Under the pieces are notes generated by a model that did no database searches, was not told the DNA's origin, and saw only the letters and a list, made by a program, of their open reading frames with translations. A DNA stretch of 64,000 bases, taken from positions 124,001 through 188,000 of the forward strand of contig DEWY01000006.1 in the NCBI GenBank assembly GCA_002363865.1. Direction: 5' to 3'. Origin of the DNA: Caulobacteraceae bacterium UBA3198. Lineage in GTDB: Bacteria; Pseudomonadota; Alphaproteobacteria; Caulobacterales; Caulobacteraceae. Below, piece after piece: positions 1 through 8,266 of the stretch (position 1 is the first letter of the stretch; the number at the start of each line of letters is the position of its first letter). Made by a program: the position numbers and the translations under genes.

Positions 1-2252
1 TCCACTCCGTCAAGGGCGGCGCCGGGGCCTTTGGTCTTGAGGAACTGATCCGCTTCGCCCACGTCTTCGAGACGGTTCTGGACGAGATGCGCTCGGGCAA
101 GCTGCACCTCACCGACGAGGTCGCCAAGGTCTTGCTGCGGGCCTCCGACGTCCTCGCCGACCATGTGGCCGCCGCCCGCAGCGGCGGCAGCGTCGACGAG
201 GGCCGGACCGTTGGCATGATCGCCGACCTGCAAGCTCTGATCGATCAGGACCGCGCCGCCGAGCTCGGCCTGAACGATGACGGGGATCCCAACGCGGGCG
301 AAGAGGACTTCGGCTTCGTCCCCGTCGTGCTCAGTCTCGACGAACCGACCGCCGACGCCCCCGAAGTGGATGTCGCCGCCCTCATGGCCGCCGCCGCCGC
401 CGAGCCGGCTGAAGCTGCTAACCCGGTCGCGGCCCCTGGCTGGCGCATCACCTTCCGGCCCAAGGCCGAAATGTACGCCAAGGCCAATGAGGCCGCTCTG
501 GTCCTGCGAGAACTGGCGCGTCTGGGCGAGGTGGAGGTCGCGCTGGACGCCGACGCCGTCCCGCCCCTGGATCAGCTGTCGGCCGAACAGGCCTATCTCA
601 CCTGGACCATTCGCCTCTCCGGCGACAAGAGCGAAGCCGAGGTCCGCGAGGTCTTTGAATTCGTCGAGGACGACTGCGAGCTTGAGGTGACCCGCGAGGG
701 CGAAACCGCCGCCGCCGATGTCGCGACGCCGGCGGATGACGACGCCTCGGCCAGCGCGGTCGAGGCCGCCGCCGCCGCGCCGCTTGATCTGGACGCCCTG
801 CTCGCCCGGGTCGCCGGCTCGGCCGAAGAGCCCGCCCCCCCCGCGGCGCCGGAGCCGGTGGCCGCAGCGCCTGCCGCGCCCCCGGCCCCGCCCGCCCAGG
901 CGCCCGCCAATCTCGACGTGGTCGGGCTGATCGCCCTGGCCGAGAAGGCCTCCCAGGACCACGCCCAGACCCAGGCTGTCGCCCCCAAGGTCGAACAGAA
1001 GGCGGAGCCTAAGGCTGAGGCCCGCGCCAGCGCCGGCGCGCCCACGGCCGCCACGCCCACCATCCGCGTCGATCTCGACCGGGTCGACCGCCTGATCAAC
1101 GCCGTCGGCGAGCTGGTCATCCAGCAGGCCATGCTGTCACAGCGGGTCTTCGAAAGCGGTCTGGCCCGGTCCTCGGACGTGGCGCTCGGTCTTGAGGACC
1201 TGGAGCTGCTGACCCGGGAGATCCAGGACAGCGTCATGGCCATCCGCGCCCAGCCGGTGAAGTCGGTGTTCCAGCGCATGCCGCGTCTGGTCCGCGAAGT
1301 CGCCGACATGGTGGGCAAGAAGGTCCGCCTGGTCATGGACGGCGAGAACACCGAGGTCGACAAGACGGTCATCGAGCGGCTGTCCGACCCGATCACCCAC
1401 ATGCTGCGCAACGCCATCGACCACGGGCTGGAGACGCCCGAGGAGCGCGAGGCCGGCGGCAAGGCCGCGGAGGGCACGGTTCGCCTGGCGGCCCTGCACC
1501 GCGGCGGCCGCATCGTCATCGAGGTCCAGGACGACGGGCGCGGGATCAACCGCCCCCGGGTCCGCGGCATTGCGGTGTCCAAGGGCCTGATCGCCGAGGA
1601 TGCCGTCCTGTCCGACGACGAAATCGACAATCTGATCTTCCTGCCCGGCTTCTCCACCGCCGACGTCGTGTCCGACATCTCCGGCCGCGGCGTGGGCATG
1701 GATGTGGTCAAGCGCTCCATCCAGGCCCTGGGCGGTCGGATCTCCATCACCTCTGAGCCCGGCAAGGGCTCGAAATTCTCCATGAGCCTGCCGCTGACCC
1801 TCGCCGTCCTTGACGGCATGGTGGTCTCGGCTGCCGACCAGACCCTGGTGGCGCCGCTCTCCAATATCGTCGAAAGCCTGACCCCGCGGGCCGAAGATGT
1901 TCACCTGATCGGCGGGCGTGACGCGGTGATCTGTATCCGCGACACCTTCGTGCCCCTGATCGATGTCGGCGTGGCCCTGGGCTTCCGCGACACCCCTCTC
2001 CCGCCGGCCTCGGGCGTGGCCGTGCTGGTGGAAAGCGAAGGGGGCGGTAAGGCCGCCCTGCTGGTCGAGGCCATCCAGGGCCAGCGCCAGGTCGTCATCA
2101 AGAGCCTGGAAGCCAACTACCAGCACATCCACGGGGTCGCCGCAGCGACCATCCTGGGCGATGGCCGGGTGGCGCTGATCCTTGATGTCGACGCCCTGGT
2201 GACGACCTCGCGCCGCAAGGCGCCACGTATCGAGAAGCGAATGGCGGTTTGA
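1..2252 (+). CDS. cheA: Chemotaxis sensor histidine kinase CheA (5' end cut by window)
   Basis: CheA autophosphorylates on a histidine in its HPt domain and passes phosphate to CheY and CheB in the polar receptor array. The frame is open to the window edge and its first complete codon (3-5) is the HPt histidine, in the context HSVKGGAG, so the ATG at 87 is internal and the true start lies upstream. After the HPt come Ala/Pro-rich linkers and a P2-like region, the dimerisation helices (about 1063-1130), the N box LRNAIDHGLE (1405-1434), G1 box DDGRGIN (1531-1551), G2 box GRGVGMDVV (1684-1710) and a C-terminal CheW-like domain (about 1806-2250). It leads the visible operon; cheW starts within a few bases of its stop. 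Confidence 0.96.
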   Translation, partial: HSVKGGAGAFGLEELIRFAHVFETVLDEMRSGKLHLTDEVAKVLLRASDVLADHVAAARSGGSVDEGRTVGMIADLQALIDQDRAAELGLNDDGDPNAGEEDFGFVPVVLSLDEPTADAPEVDVAALMAAAAAEPAEAANPVAAPGWRITFRPKAEMYAKANEAALVLRELARLGEVEVALDADAVPPLDQLSAEQAYLTWTIRLSGDKSEAEVREVFEFVEDDCELEVTREGETAAADVATPADDDASASAVEAAAAAPLDLDALLARVAGSAEEPAPPAAPEPVAAAPAAPPAPPAQAPANLDVVGLIALAEKASQDHAQTQAVAPKVEQKAEPKAEARASAGAPTAATPTIRVDLDRVDRLINAVGELVIQQAMLSQRVFESGLARSSDVALGLEDLELLTREIQDSVMAIRAQPVKSVFQRMPRLVREVADMVGKKVRLVMDGENTEVDKTVIERLSDPITHMLRNAIDHGLETPEEREAGGKAAEGTVRLAALHRGGRIVIEVQDDGRGINRPRVRGIAVSKGLIAEDAVLSDDEIDNLIFLPGFSTADVVSDISGRGVGMDVVKRSIQALGGRISITSEPGKGSKFSMSLPLTLAVLDGMVVSAADQTLVAPLSNIVESLTPRAEDVHLIGGRDAVICIRDTFVPLIDVGVALGFRDTPLPPASGVAVLVESEGGGKAALLVEAIQGQRQVVIKSLEANYQHIHGVAAATILGDGRVALILDVDALVTTSRRKAPRIEKRMAV

Positions 2253-2254
2253 TC

Positions 2255-2722
2255 ATGACAGACACCGTGACCCAAGGCGTCGCCCAGCGGCGCGAACTGA
2301 TCGCATTCCGGATCGGAGATCAGGAATTCTGCGTCGACATCATGTCCGTGCGAGAGATCCGCGGCTGGGCGCCAGCCACGCCGCTGCCGCGCACGCCGTC
2401 TTTCGTGAAGGGCGTCATCAACCTGCGCGGCGCGGTCCTGCCGATCATCGACCTGGGGGCCCGCCTGGGGCTGAGCACGTCTGAGCCCACTGCCCGCCAC
2501 GTGATCATGGTGGTCCATATCGGCGAGCGGACCATCGGCCTGCTGGTCGATGCGGTGTCCGACATCATCAATATGAGCGACGACCTGGTTCAGCCGACCC
2601 CGGATGTGGCCAGCGACCAGGTGAAGACCTTCGTCAAGGGTCTGTTCGCCCTCGACGGCCGCATGGTCAGCCTGATCGCCCTGGACCGCGTCCTCCCCGA
2701 AACCGAAGCCGAGGCGGCATGA
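2255..2722 (+). CDS. cheW: Chemotaxis coupling protein CheW
   Basis: CheW bridges chemoreceptor tips to CheA. The protein is about 155 residues and consists of one CheW domain: it opens with ELIAFRIGDQEFCVDI and has the typical PSFVKGVINLRG segment followed by PIIDL, ending with an FVKGLFALDGRMVSLI stretch. I choose ATG 2255, three bases after the cheA stop, over an in-frame TTG at 2249 that lies inside cheA. The stop overlaps the cheR start by four bases (ATGA), so translational coupling along the operon is likely. Confidence 0.95.
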   Translation: MTDTVTQGVAQRRELIAFRIGDQEFCVDIMSVREIRGWAPATPLPRTPSFVKGVINLRGAVLPIIDLGARLGLSTSEPTARHVIMVVHIGERTIGLLVDAVSDIINMSDDLVQPTPDVASDQVKTFVKGLFALDGRMVSLIALDRVLPETEAEAA

Positions 2723-3609
2723 CGCAGACCCCGGACTCCCGGCGCGGCGCGAAAAGCGAAGGTCTGGTCGACGGCGAATTCCTGCTGACGGCCGAAGACT
2801 TCCGCAAGATCGCCCAGATCCTGCATTCCTACGCCGGCATCGCCCTGAACGAGGGCAAGGCCGCGCTGGTCTATTCGCGCCTGGCCAAGCGGCTTCGCAC
2901 GCTGGGCCTGCAGAACTTCCGCGAGTACTGCGCGCTGGTGGAGGACGCCGACGCCCTGGACGAGCGCCAGGCCATGATGGCGGCGCTAACCACCAATGTG
3001 ACGCGCTTCTTCCGCGAGCCGCACCATTTCGACCACCTGCGCGACCAGGTGATGCCCGAGCTCGCCGCCCGCGCCCGGGCCGGCGGTCGGGTGCGCATGT
3101 GGTCGGCGGCCTGCTCCAACGGCCAGGAGCCCTACTCCATGGCCATCACCCTGCTGTCGGTCCTGCCCGAGGCCGCCAAGCTGGACGTGAAGATCCTGGC
3201 CACCGACATCGACCCCAACATGGTCGCCGAGGGCAAGGCCGGCTGTTACCGCGAGGATTCCGTCTCGCCGGTCCCCCTGGAGCTGCGCCGCCGCTGGTTC
3301 GAGAAGGTCCAGGCGGCCGACGGCCGCATCTGGTCGGTGTCGCCCGAGCTCCGCGACCTGGTGTCCTTCCGCGAACTGAACCTCATCGGCGACTGGCCCA
3401 TGCGTGGCCGGTTCGACGTGATCTTCTGCCGCAATGTGGTCATCTACTTCGACGAGCCGACCCAGGAGCGCATCTGGAGCCGCTTCGTCCCGGCCATGAA
3501 CCCGGGGGGCACCCTCTATATCGGCCATTCTGAGCGGGTCAGCGGCCCGGCGGTCTCCACCCTTGAGACGGCCGGCCTGACCACCTATCGCTTGAGGACC
3601 AAGCCATGA
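2719..3609 (+). CDS. cheR: Chemoreceptor glutamate methyltransferase CheR
   Basis: CheR transfers methyl groups from S-adenosylmethionine to receptor glutamates for adaptation. The 296-residue protein has an N-terminal helical domain (about 20-100, ending TTNVTRFFRE at 91-100) and a Rossmann methyltransferase domain with the diagnostic SAACSNGQEPYS (129-140), ATDID (161-165) and FCRNVVIYFD (236-245). It lacks a C-terminal receptor-tethering pentapeptide that I can recognise. Start and stop both overlap their neighbours by ATGA junctions. Confidence 0.96.
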   Translation: MTQTPDSRRGAKSEGLVDGEFLLTAEDFRKIAQILHSYAGIALNEGKAALVYSRLAKRLRTLGLQNFREYCALVEDADALDERQAMMAALTTNVTRFFREPHHFDHLRDQVMPELAARARAGGRVRMWSAACSNGQEPYSMAITLLSVLPEAAKLDVKILATDIDPNMVAEGKAGCYREDSVSPVPLELRRRWFEKVQAADGRIWSVSPELRDLVSFRELNLIGDWPMRGRFDVIFCRNVVIYFDEPTQERIWSRFVPAMNPGGTLYIGHSERVSGPAVSTLETAGLTTYRLRTKP

Positions 3610-4643
3610 CCGTCCGTGTACTCATCGTTGACGATTCGGCGACCATGCGCAGCCTCATCGCGGCCACCCTGCGGCAGGACCCGGAGATCGAAGTCCTGGG
3701 CTTCGCCAATGATCCGCTGGAGGCCCGGGAGGCGATCAAGCGCCTGAATCCCGACGTCATCACCCTGGACGTCGAGATGCCACACATGAGCGGCCTCGAC
3801 TTCCTTGAGAAGATCATGCGCCTGCGGCCCATGCCCGTGGTCATGGTCTCCACCCTCACCCAGGCCGGCGCCGACGCCACCCTGTCGGCCATGGAGCTCG
3901 GCGCTGTCGACTGCGTCGGCAAGCCCGGCGCGGGAAGCACCGCCTCGGAGGCTTTCGCCGACCTGGCCGAAAAGGTGAAGGCCGCGGCCCGCGCCCGGGT
4001 TCGCCCCTTCTCGGGCCCCGTGGTCCGCGCCGAGGAGAACCGCACCTATCGGGCCGAGGACATCATCGTGGCCATTGGCTCGTCCACCGGCGGGGTCGAG
4101 GCGCTGATGACCATCCTCTCGGCCTTCCCGGCCACCTGCCCGCCGACGGTCATCACCCAGCACATGCCCGCCACCTTCACCAAGAGCTTCGCCGAGCGTC
4201 TGGACCGGGTGTCCGGCGCCAAGGTGGCCGAGGCCTGGGACGGCGCGCGCCTGGCGCCGGGCCAAGTCTATCTGGCTCCGGGCGGCGCCGCCCACCTGGA
4301 GGTCACCGGAACCACCCATCCCACCTGTCGCTTGCGGGTCGATGAGCCGGTCAACGGCCACCGCCCCTCGGTCGACGTCCTGTTTGAGTCCGTCGCCCGT
4401 CTGAACCGTCCCGCCTTGGGCGTCATTCTGACCGGCATGGGCCGCGACGGCGCCCAGGGTCTGCTGACCCTTCGGCAGGCCGGCGCCCACACCCTGGGGC
4501 AGGATGAGGCCAGCTGCGTGGTCTATGGGATGCCCCGCGCCGCCCACGAGATCGGGGCGGTGGAGAAACAGTCGCCGCTTGCTCGCATGAGCGCGGCTAT
4601 CCTTGGTCTATGCGCGGCCGCCGAGCCGCAAAGGAGCGCCTGA
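3606..4643 (+). CDS. cheB: Chemoreceptor methylesterase/deamidase CheB
   Basis: CheB removes receptor methyl groups when phosphorylated by CheA. Residues 1-125 form a receiver domain with acidic pocket D9/D10 and phosphoacceptor D55 (TLDVEMP). A linker leads to the esterase domain, which has IGSSTGGVEAL with Ser160, TQHMP with His186 and GMGRDG with Asp281, the expected catalytic triad. At 345 residues the length is normal. It overlaps cheR by four bases, and its stop (4641-4643) overlaps the next start by one base. Confidence 0.96.
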   Translation: MTVRVLIVDDSATMRSLIAATLRQDPEIEVLGFANDPLEAREAIKRLNPDVITLDVEMPHMSGLDFLEKIMRLRPMPVVMVSTLTQAGADATLSAMELGAVDCVGKPGAGSTASEAFADLAEKVKAAARARVRPFSGPVVRAEENRTYRAEDIIVAIGSSTGGVEALMTILSAFPATCPPTVITQHMPATFTKSFAERLDRVSGAKVAEAWDGARLAPGQVYLAPGGAAHLEVTGTTHPTCRLRVDEPVNGHRPSVDVLFESVARLNRPALGVILTGMGRDGAQGLLTLRQAGAHTLGQDEASCVVYGMPRAAHEIGAVEKQSPLARMSAAILGLCAAAEPQRSA

Positions 4644-5032
4644 TGCCCGCCCCGGGAGCCATCAAGACCTTGATCGCAGACGATCAGCAGTCCATGCGCT
4701 CGCTGATCCGCACCAGCCTCAACGCCTTGGGCATCAACCAGACGCGTGAGGCCGCCGACGGCGAGGACGCCCTGCGCGCCCTGTTGGCCCAACCGGCCAA
4801 TCTGGTGATCACCGACTTCAACATGCCCAAGCTGGATGGGCTCGGCCTGCTGCGCGCCATTCGCGCCCATGGGCCGATCTCCAAGACCGCCGTCATCATG
4901 CTGACGGGCCGGGCCGACCGCGAACTGGTGCAGCGGGCCGTGCAGTTCGGCGTCAACAACTACCTGGTCAAACCCTTCACCACCGCGACGCTGAAGGAAA
5001 AGATCGAAGCCGTTTTCGGGCCGCTTGAATGA
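4643..5032 (+). CDS. cheY: Single-domain response regulator, CheY type (cheYII position)
   Basis: This 129-residue stand-alone receiver accepts phosphate from CheA, and phosphorylated CheY proteins act on the flagellar switch. It has D13/D14, phosphoacceptor D58 (VITDFNMPKLDG), T88 and K110, i.e. all conserved receiver residues. The longest frame starts further upstream inside cheB, but the ATG at 4643 has a Shine-Dalgarno AAGGAG at 4631-4636 and gives a normal CheY length. In Caulobacter the gene at this position is called cheYII; that assignment is by synteny. The stop overlaps cheD by ATGA. Confidence 0.94.
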   Translation: MPAPGAIKTLIADDQQSMRSLIRTSLNALGINQTREAADGEDALRALLAQPANLVITDFNMPKLDGLGLLRAIRAHGPISKTAVIMLTGRADRELVQRAVQFGVNNYLVKPFTTATLKEKIEAVFGPLE

Positions 5033-5586
5033 TCGTTGAAAACATCTCCCAGCGCGCCGGCAAGCGGGTCCACGTGGTCCAGGGCGAGCACTATGTCACC
5101 GGCGACCCTGAGGTCACTCTGACGACCATCCTCGGAAGCTGCGTGGCCGTGTGCCTGTGGGATCCCGAGCGTGGCGTCGGTGGGATGAATCACTTCCTGC
5201 TGCCCGAGGGCAAGGCCGAGGGCGCCAACGAGGGCCGCCGGTACGGCGCCTTCGCCATGGAGCTCTTGATCAACGAACTTCTGCGCCTGGGCGCCCGTCG
5301 AGAACGTCTGCAGGCCAAGCTGTTTGGCGGCGCGCGGATGTTCAGCGGCCTGTCGGATGTGGGGGCGTCCAATGTGGCCTTCGCTGAACGCTTCATGCGT
5401 GACGAGGGCATTCCAGTCATGGGCACGAGCCTCGGGGGTTTCGGCGCCCGTCGTATCCAGTTCTGGCCGACCACTGGCCGGGCCCAGCAGAAGACCGTGA
5501 CCGACACCCACGAGCTGACCAACCTCAAAGAGGTCCCGAAACCCGCCCCCGTGGTGGTCGACGACGGCTTGGTGGAGCTGTTCTGA
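5029..5586 (+). CDS. cheD: Chemoreceptor glutamine deamidase CheD
   Basis: CheD deamidates receptor glutamines. The 185-residue protein carries the catalytic set in the order seen in CheD: Thr32, Cys38 (TTILGSCVAVCLWD) and His55 (GGMNHFLLPEG), with the same Cys-to-His spacing of 17 as the characterised Thermotoga protein. A C-terminal extension of about 25 residues (VPKPAPVVVDDGLVELF) goes beyond the core fold. The start overlaps cheY by four bases and the stop overlaps cheU by one. No cheC lies in the visible part of the operon. Confidence 0.95.
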   Translation: MIVENISQRAGKRVHVVQGEHYVTGDPEVTLTTILGSCVAVCLWDPERGVGGMNHFLLPEGKAEGANEGRRYGAFAMELLINELLRLGARRERLQAKLFGGARMFSGLSDVGASNVAFAERFMRDEGIPVMGTSLGGFGARRIQFWPTTGRAQQKTVTDTHELTNLKEVPKPAPVVVDDGLVELF

Positions 5587-5963
5587 TGCGTCCGGGCCAG
5601 GTGGCCGTCCTCGCCCCGCCGCTCCTGTCGGCCCTGGCCGCGGAGATCGACCATGCCGGCGATCTGTGCGCCCGACTGGAAGAGCTTGTCGCCCGTCTGG
5701 CGGCGGCGGTGGACGGCGAACCGCGGGCGTTGGCCCTCAGCGAGGCCCAGACCCTTGATGTGTTGACCCAGCACCTGGCCTCCCTGTCGGTCTTCATGCG
5801 CGGCCTCTCAGGCCAGCTGGCCACGCGGAGCGTGGACGCCGACGCCGTGCTTGAGCAGGTGCCGCTCAGCGACCTGGCCGGACGGCTTCGCGCCGTGCTC
5901 AACAATGTCAGCCAGATCCCGCCGGCGCCGGACGGCGCGTCGGGCGATCTGGATCTCTTCTGA
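5586..5963 (+). CDS. cheU: CheU-like small chemotaxis-operon protein
   Basis: This 125-residue, leucine- and alanine-rich protein is predicted to be almost entirely helical and has no signal peptide or membrane segment. I do not recognise a catalytic motif. The symbol rests on synteny: in the Caulobacter crescentus major che operon the gene between cheD and the next cheY is named cheU. The ATG overlaps the cheD stop by one base, so it is part of the same translated chain. Its role is not known to me; a helical scaffold or response-regulator partner is one guess. It ends in SGDLDLF, an acidic-hydrophobic tail. Confidence 0.72.
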   Translation: MRPGQVAVLAPPLLSALAAEIDHAGDLCARLEELVARLAAAVDGEPRALALSEAQTLDVLTQHLASLSVFMRGLSGQLATRSVDADAVLEQVPLSDLAGRLRAVLNNVSQIPPAPDGASGDLDLF

Positions 5964-5972
5964 GGCAGACCG

Positions 5973-6569
5973 GTGAGCCTGCATCCCGATGTCCGGCTGA
6001 ACCTGGCGCGCTCCAACGTTCTGCTGATCGACGACAACGAGCAGGCTCTTGAGGTTCTGGCCTCGATCTTCCGCGGGTTCGGCGTCCACCGGCAGGTGAA
6101 GTGCGGCTCGGCCGCCGACGCCCAGGCGGTCCTGCGCAGCCGCGAGATCGACCTGATCGTCTGCGACACCGCCATGCCGGACATGGACGGCTACAGCTTC
6201 GTGCGCTGGCTGCGCCGGGAAGGTCCCGAGGAGGCGCGCTTCGCCCCGGTGATCATGCTGACCGGCCACGCCGCCCGCTCGACCATCGAAGGCAGCCGCG
6301 ACTGCGGCGCCAATTTCATCGTCTCCAAGCCCTTCACACCCGAAGTCCTGCTGCAGCGGATATACTGGGTGGCCAAGGACGAGCGCTCCATGGTCCGAAG
6401 CGACTCCTATGTCGGACCCGACCGCCGTTTCCGGAACATCGGGCCCCCGCTCGGCGTCAAGGGACGGCGTAAGGACGATCTGTCAGCCCATATCGGCATA
6501 GCCAAGGATCCGAACATGGATCAGGACGAGATCGACAATCTGCTGAAGCCGCAAAGGGCCGCCCTATGA
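5973..6569 (+). CDS. Response regulator with Arg-rich and FliM-like C-terminal tail (cheYIII position)
   Basis: Residues 12-135 are a complete receiver domain with D20/D21, phosphoacceptor D65 (IVCDTAMPD), T97 and K119. The 198-residue protein is longer than a plain CheY: residues 145-170 are rich in Gly, Arg and Pro (SYVGPDRRF, then GVKGRRKDD), and residues 181-192 read NMDQDEIDNLLK, closely resembling the N-terminal switch peptide of FliM (consensus near LSQDEIDALL). The start is GTG at 5973, nine bases after the cheU stop, and the stop overlaps cheE by ATGA. The Arg-rich tail resembles that of the c-di-GMP-binding CheY-like (Cle) proteins of Caulobacter; this is a comparison from memory, not a demonstrated property. 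Confidence 0.85.
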   Translation: MSLHPDVRLNLARSNVLLIDDNEQALEVLASIFRGFGVHRQVKCGSAADAQAVLRSREIDLIVCDTAMPDMDGYSFVRWLRREGPEEARFAPVIMLTGHAARSTIEGSRDCGANFIVSKPFTPEVLLQRIYWVAKDERSMVRSDSYVGPDRRFRNIGPPLGVKGRRKDDLSAHIGIAKDPNMDQDEIDNLLKPQRAAL

Positions 6570-7051
6570 GCGACGCCGAAATCTTCAAGGTGCGCAATCG
6601 CCTGGCCAACCATGTGAGCGAACCGGGCGGCATGACCGCCGGCATGGCCGGCACACGTGCGGCCAGAGAACTCGCCGCCCAGCAGGGCAAGTCCTACGAG
6701 GCGATCGGCGAGGCGCTGGAGACCCTGGAATGGCTTTGCCAGGACAAGGCCGCGCCGATGGACTCGGTCTATGACCTGTCCACCACCGTGCTCGATATCG
6801 CTGGGCTGTTCGATGACAAGCAGCTGTGTCGCGCGGCCTACAGCCTTTGCGAACTGGCCGACAAGCTCCGTACCCGCGACGCTGTCGACTGGGCGGCCAT
6901 CAAGGTGCACGTGAACGGCATGCGGCTGATTTGGAACACCCCGGAAGCGGGCCGCGATGGGTTGAACGCCATGGTCGAAGGGCTCTGGAGCCTGACCGAA
7001 CATCTGAGCATCGACGACGGCGAGCCCGAGGCCGAAACCCCCGCCGCGTAA
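6566..7051 (+). CDS. cheE: CheE-like protein at the end of the che operon
   Basis: This 161-residue protein is predicted to be mostly helical and soluble, with a central segment (about residues 40-145) rich in Leu, Ala and Glu and an acidic, proline-containing tail (DDGEPEAETPAA). I recognise no enzyme motif. The symbol is by position: the last gene of the Caulobacter che operon is named cheE. The ATG overlaps the preceding stop by four bases. It is followed after 68 bases by the convergent thiolase gene, so the operon ends here. Function unknown; involvement in tuning the chemotaxis response is inferred only from context. Confidence 0.7.
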   Translation: MSDAEIFKVRNRLANHVSEPGGMTAGMAGTRAARELAAQQGKSYEAIGEALETLEWLCQDKAAPMDSVYDLSTTVLDIAGLFDDKQLCRAAYSLCELADKLRTRDAVDWAAIKVHVNGMRLIWNTPEAGRDGLNAMVEGLWSLTEHLSIDDGEPEAETPAA

Positions 7052-7119
7052 ACCAGGAAAAGTCCGAAGCGACCGCCGCCGGACGCCTGACGGCCCCCGG
7101 CGACGATCCTTCAGCTCGA

Positions 7120-8259
7120 TCAGGCTTCGTTGGTGAAGATCACGGTGCCTGAGGCGGCGAACATGCCGCCCACACCATGGCAGACGCTGATCTTGGCGCC
7201 GTCTACCTGGGCCGGCGCAATGCCGCGCATCTGACGCACGCTCTCCTGCAGGGCGTACATGCCGTACATGCCAGAGTGCATGTAGGAGAGCCCGCCGCCA
7301 TTGGTGTTCAAGGGCAGCTTGCCGCCGATGGCGGTGTTGCGGCCATTGATGAAGTCCTTGGCCTCGCCCGGCTTGCAGAAGCCGAGGTCTTCCAGGCCAT
7401 AGAGCGGCAGGTGGGCGAAGGCGTCATAGATCATCAGGTGATCGACGTCGGCGTGGCTGATACCGGCCTCGTCGAAGGCCTTCTTGCCCGAGACCCGGAA
7501 GGCCTTGGAGGTGGTGAAGTCCTCCATCTGGCTGACCAGGGGCGTTTCCACGCTCTCGCCGGTGCCCAGCACATAGACCGGCTTCTGCGGGAAGTCCTTG
7601 GCCCGCTCGGCGCTGGTCAGGATCAGCGCGCCGCCGCCGTCGGTGACCAGGCAGCACATCAGCTTGCGGAACGGCCAGGCGATCATGTCGGAGTTGAGCA
7701 CGTCATCGATGGTGATCGGATCGCGATAGGAGGCGCGCGGATTCTTCGCCGCCCATTCCCGCTGGATCACCGCCACATTGGCCAGGTCTTCCTCGGTCAC
7801 CCCATAGGTCTTCATGTAGCGAAGCACCGGAATGGTGAACATGGTCGGCGGGGCCGTCACGCCATAGGGCATTTCGAACTGCCCCATCAGGCTGGACGGC
7901 GCCCGGCCAAAGCCGCCGGCGCCGACCCGCGAACGTCCCGACTCGCCATGCGTGATCAGGACTGTGGTGCACAGGCCGGCATTGATGGCCGCGGCCGCAT
8001 GGCGGACATGCAGCATGAAGGAGCAGCCGCCGACGCTGGTGCCGTCGGCATAGGTAGGCGTGATCCCCAGATATTGGGCGAGCTCCACCGGCGATATGCC
8101 GGCGCAGGCCACGCCGTCGATGTCGGTGGGCTTCAGGCCGGCGTCGGCCATGGCGTTGAGCGCCGCATCAGCGTGCAGGCCGATCACGGACACGTCCGGA
8201 ATCTTGCCCATCTTGGTGGTCTCGGCCGCGCCGACGACCGCAACGGATTTCTGCATCAT
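7120..8259 (-). CDS. Thiolase family protein (lipid-transfer/SCP2-thiolase-like)
   Basis: The 379-residue protein has the two-lobed thiolase layout: an N-terminal half with SVGGCSFML at the usual position of the nucleophilic cysteine, and a C-terminal half with NTNGGGLSYMHSG and VCHGVGG, which correspond to the His- and Cys-bearing loops. Such proteins pair with an OB-fold protein (DUF35) and carry out C-C bond formation or cleavage on acyl-CoA substrates, for example retro-aldol cleavage of steroid side chains. The DUF35 partner is the gene directly upstream, seven bases away. The context with a P450 and an acyl-group kinase suggests a degradation pathway. The exact substrate cannot be read from the sequence. 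Confidence 0.88.
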   Translation of the reverse strand: MMQKSVAVVGAAETTKMGKIPDVSVIGLHADAALNAMADAGLKPTDIDGVACAGISPVELAQYLGITPTYADGTSVGGCSFMLHVRHAAAAINAGLCTTVLITHGESGRSRVGAGGFGRAPSSLMGQFEMPYGVTAPPTMFTIPVLRYMKTYGVTEEDLANVAVIQREWAAKNPRASYRDPITIDDVLNSDMIAWPFRKLMCCLVTDGGGALILTSAERAKDFPQKPVYVLGTGESVETPLVSQMEDFTTSKAFRVSGKKAFDEAGISHADVDHLMIYDAFAHLPLYGLEDLGFCKPGEAKDFINGRNTAIGGKLPLNTNGGGLSYMHSGMYGMYALQESVRQMRGIAPAQVDGAKISVCHGVGGMFAASGTVIFTNEA

Positions 8260-8266
8260 GGTCGCC

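Noticed and set aside
593..2132. Long minus-strand frames opposite cheA
   Set aside because: Shadow frames caused by high GC content; products are low-complexity and the plus strand encodes an unmistakable CheA.
87..2252. CheA starting at the ATG at 87
   Set aside because: The frame is open to the left edge and the HPt histidine motif lies upstream of this ATG, so it is an internal Met.
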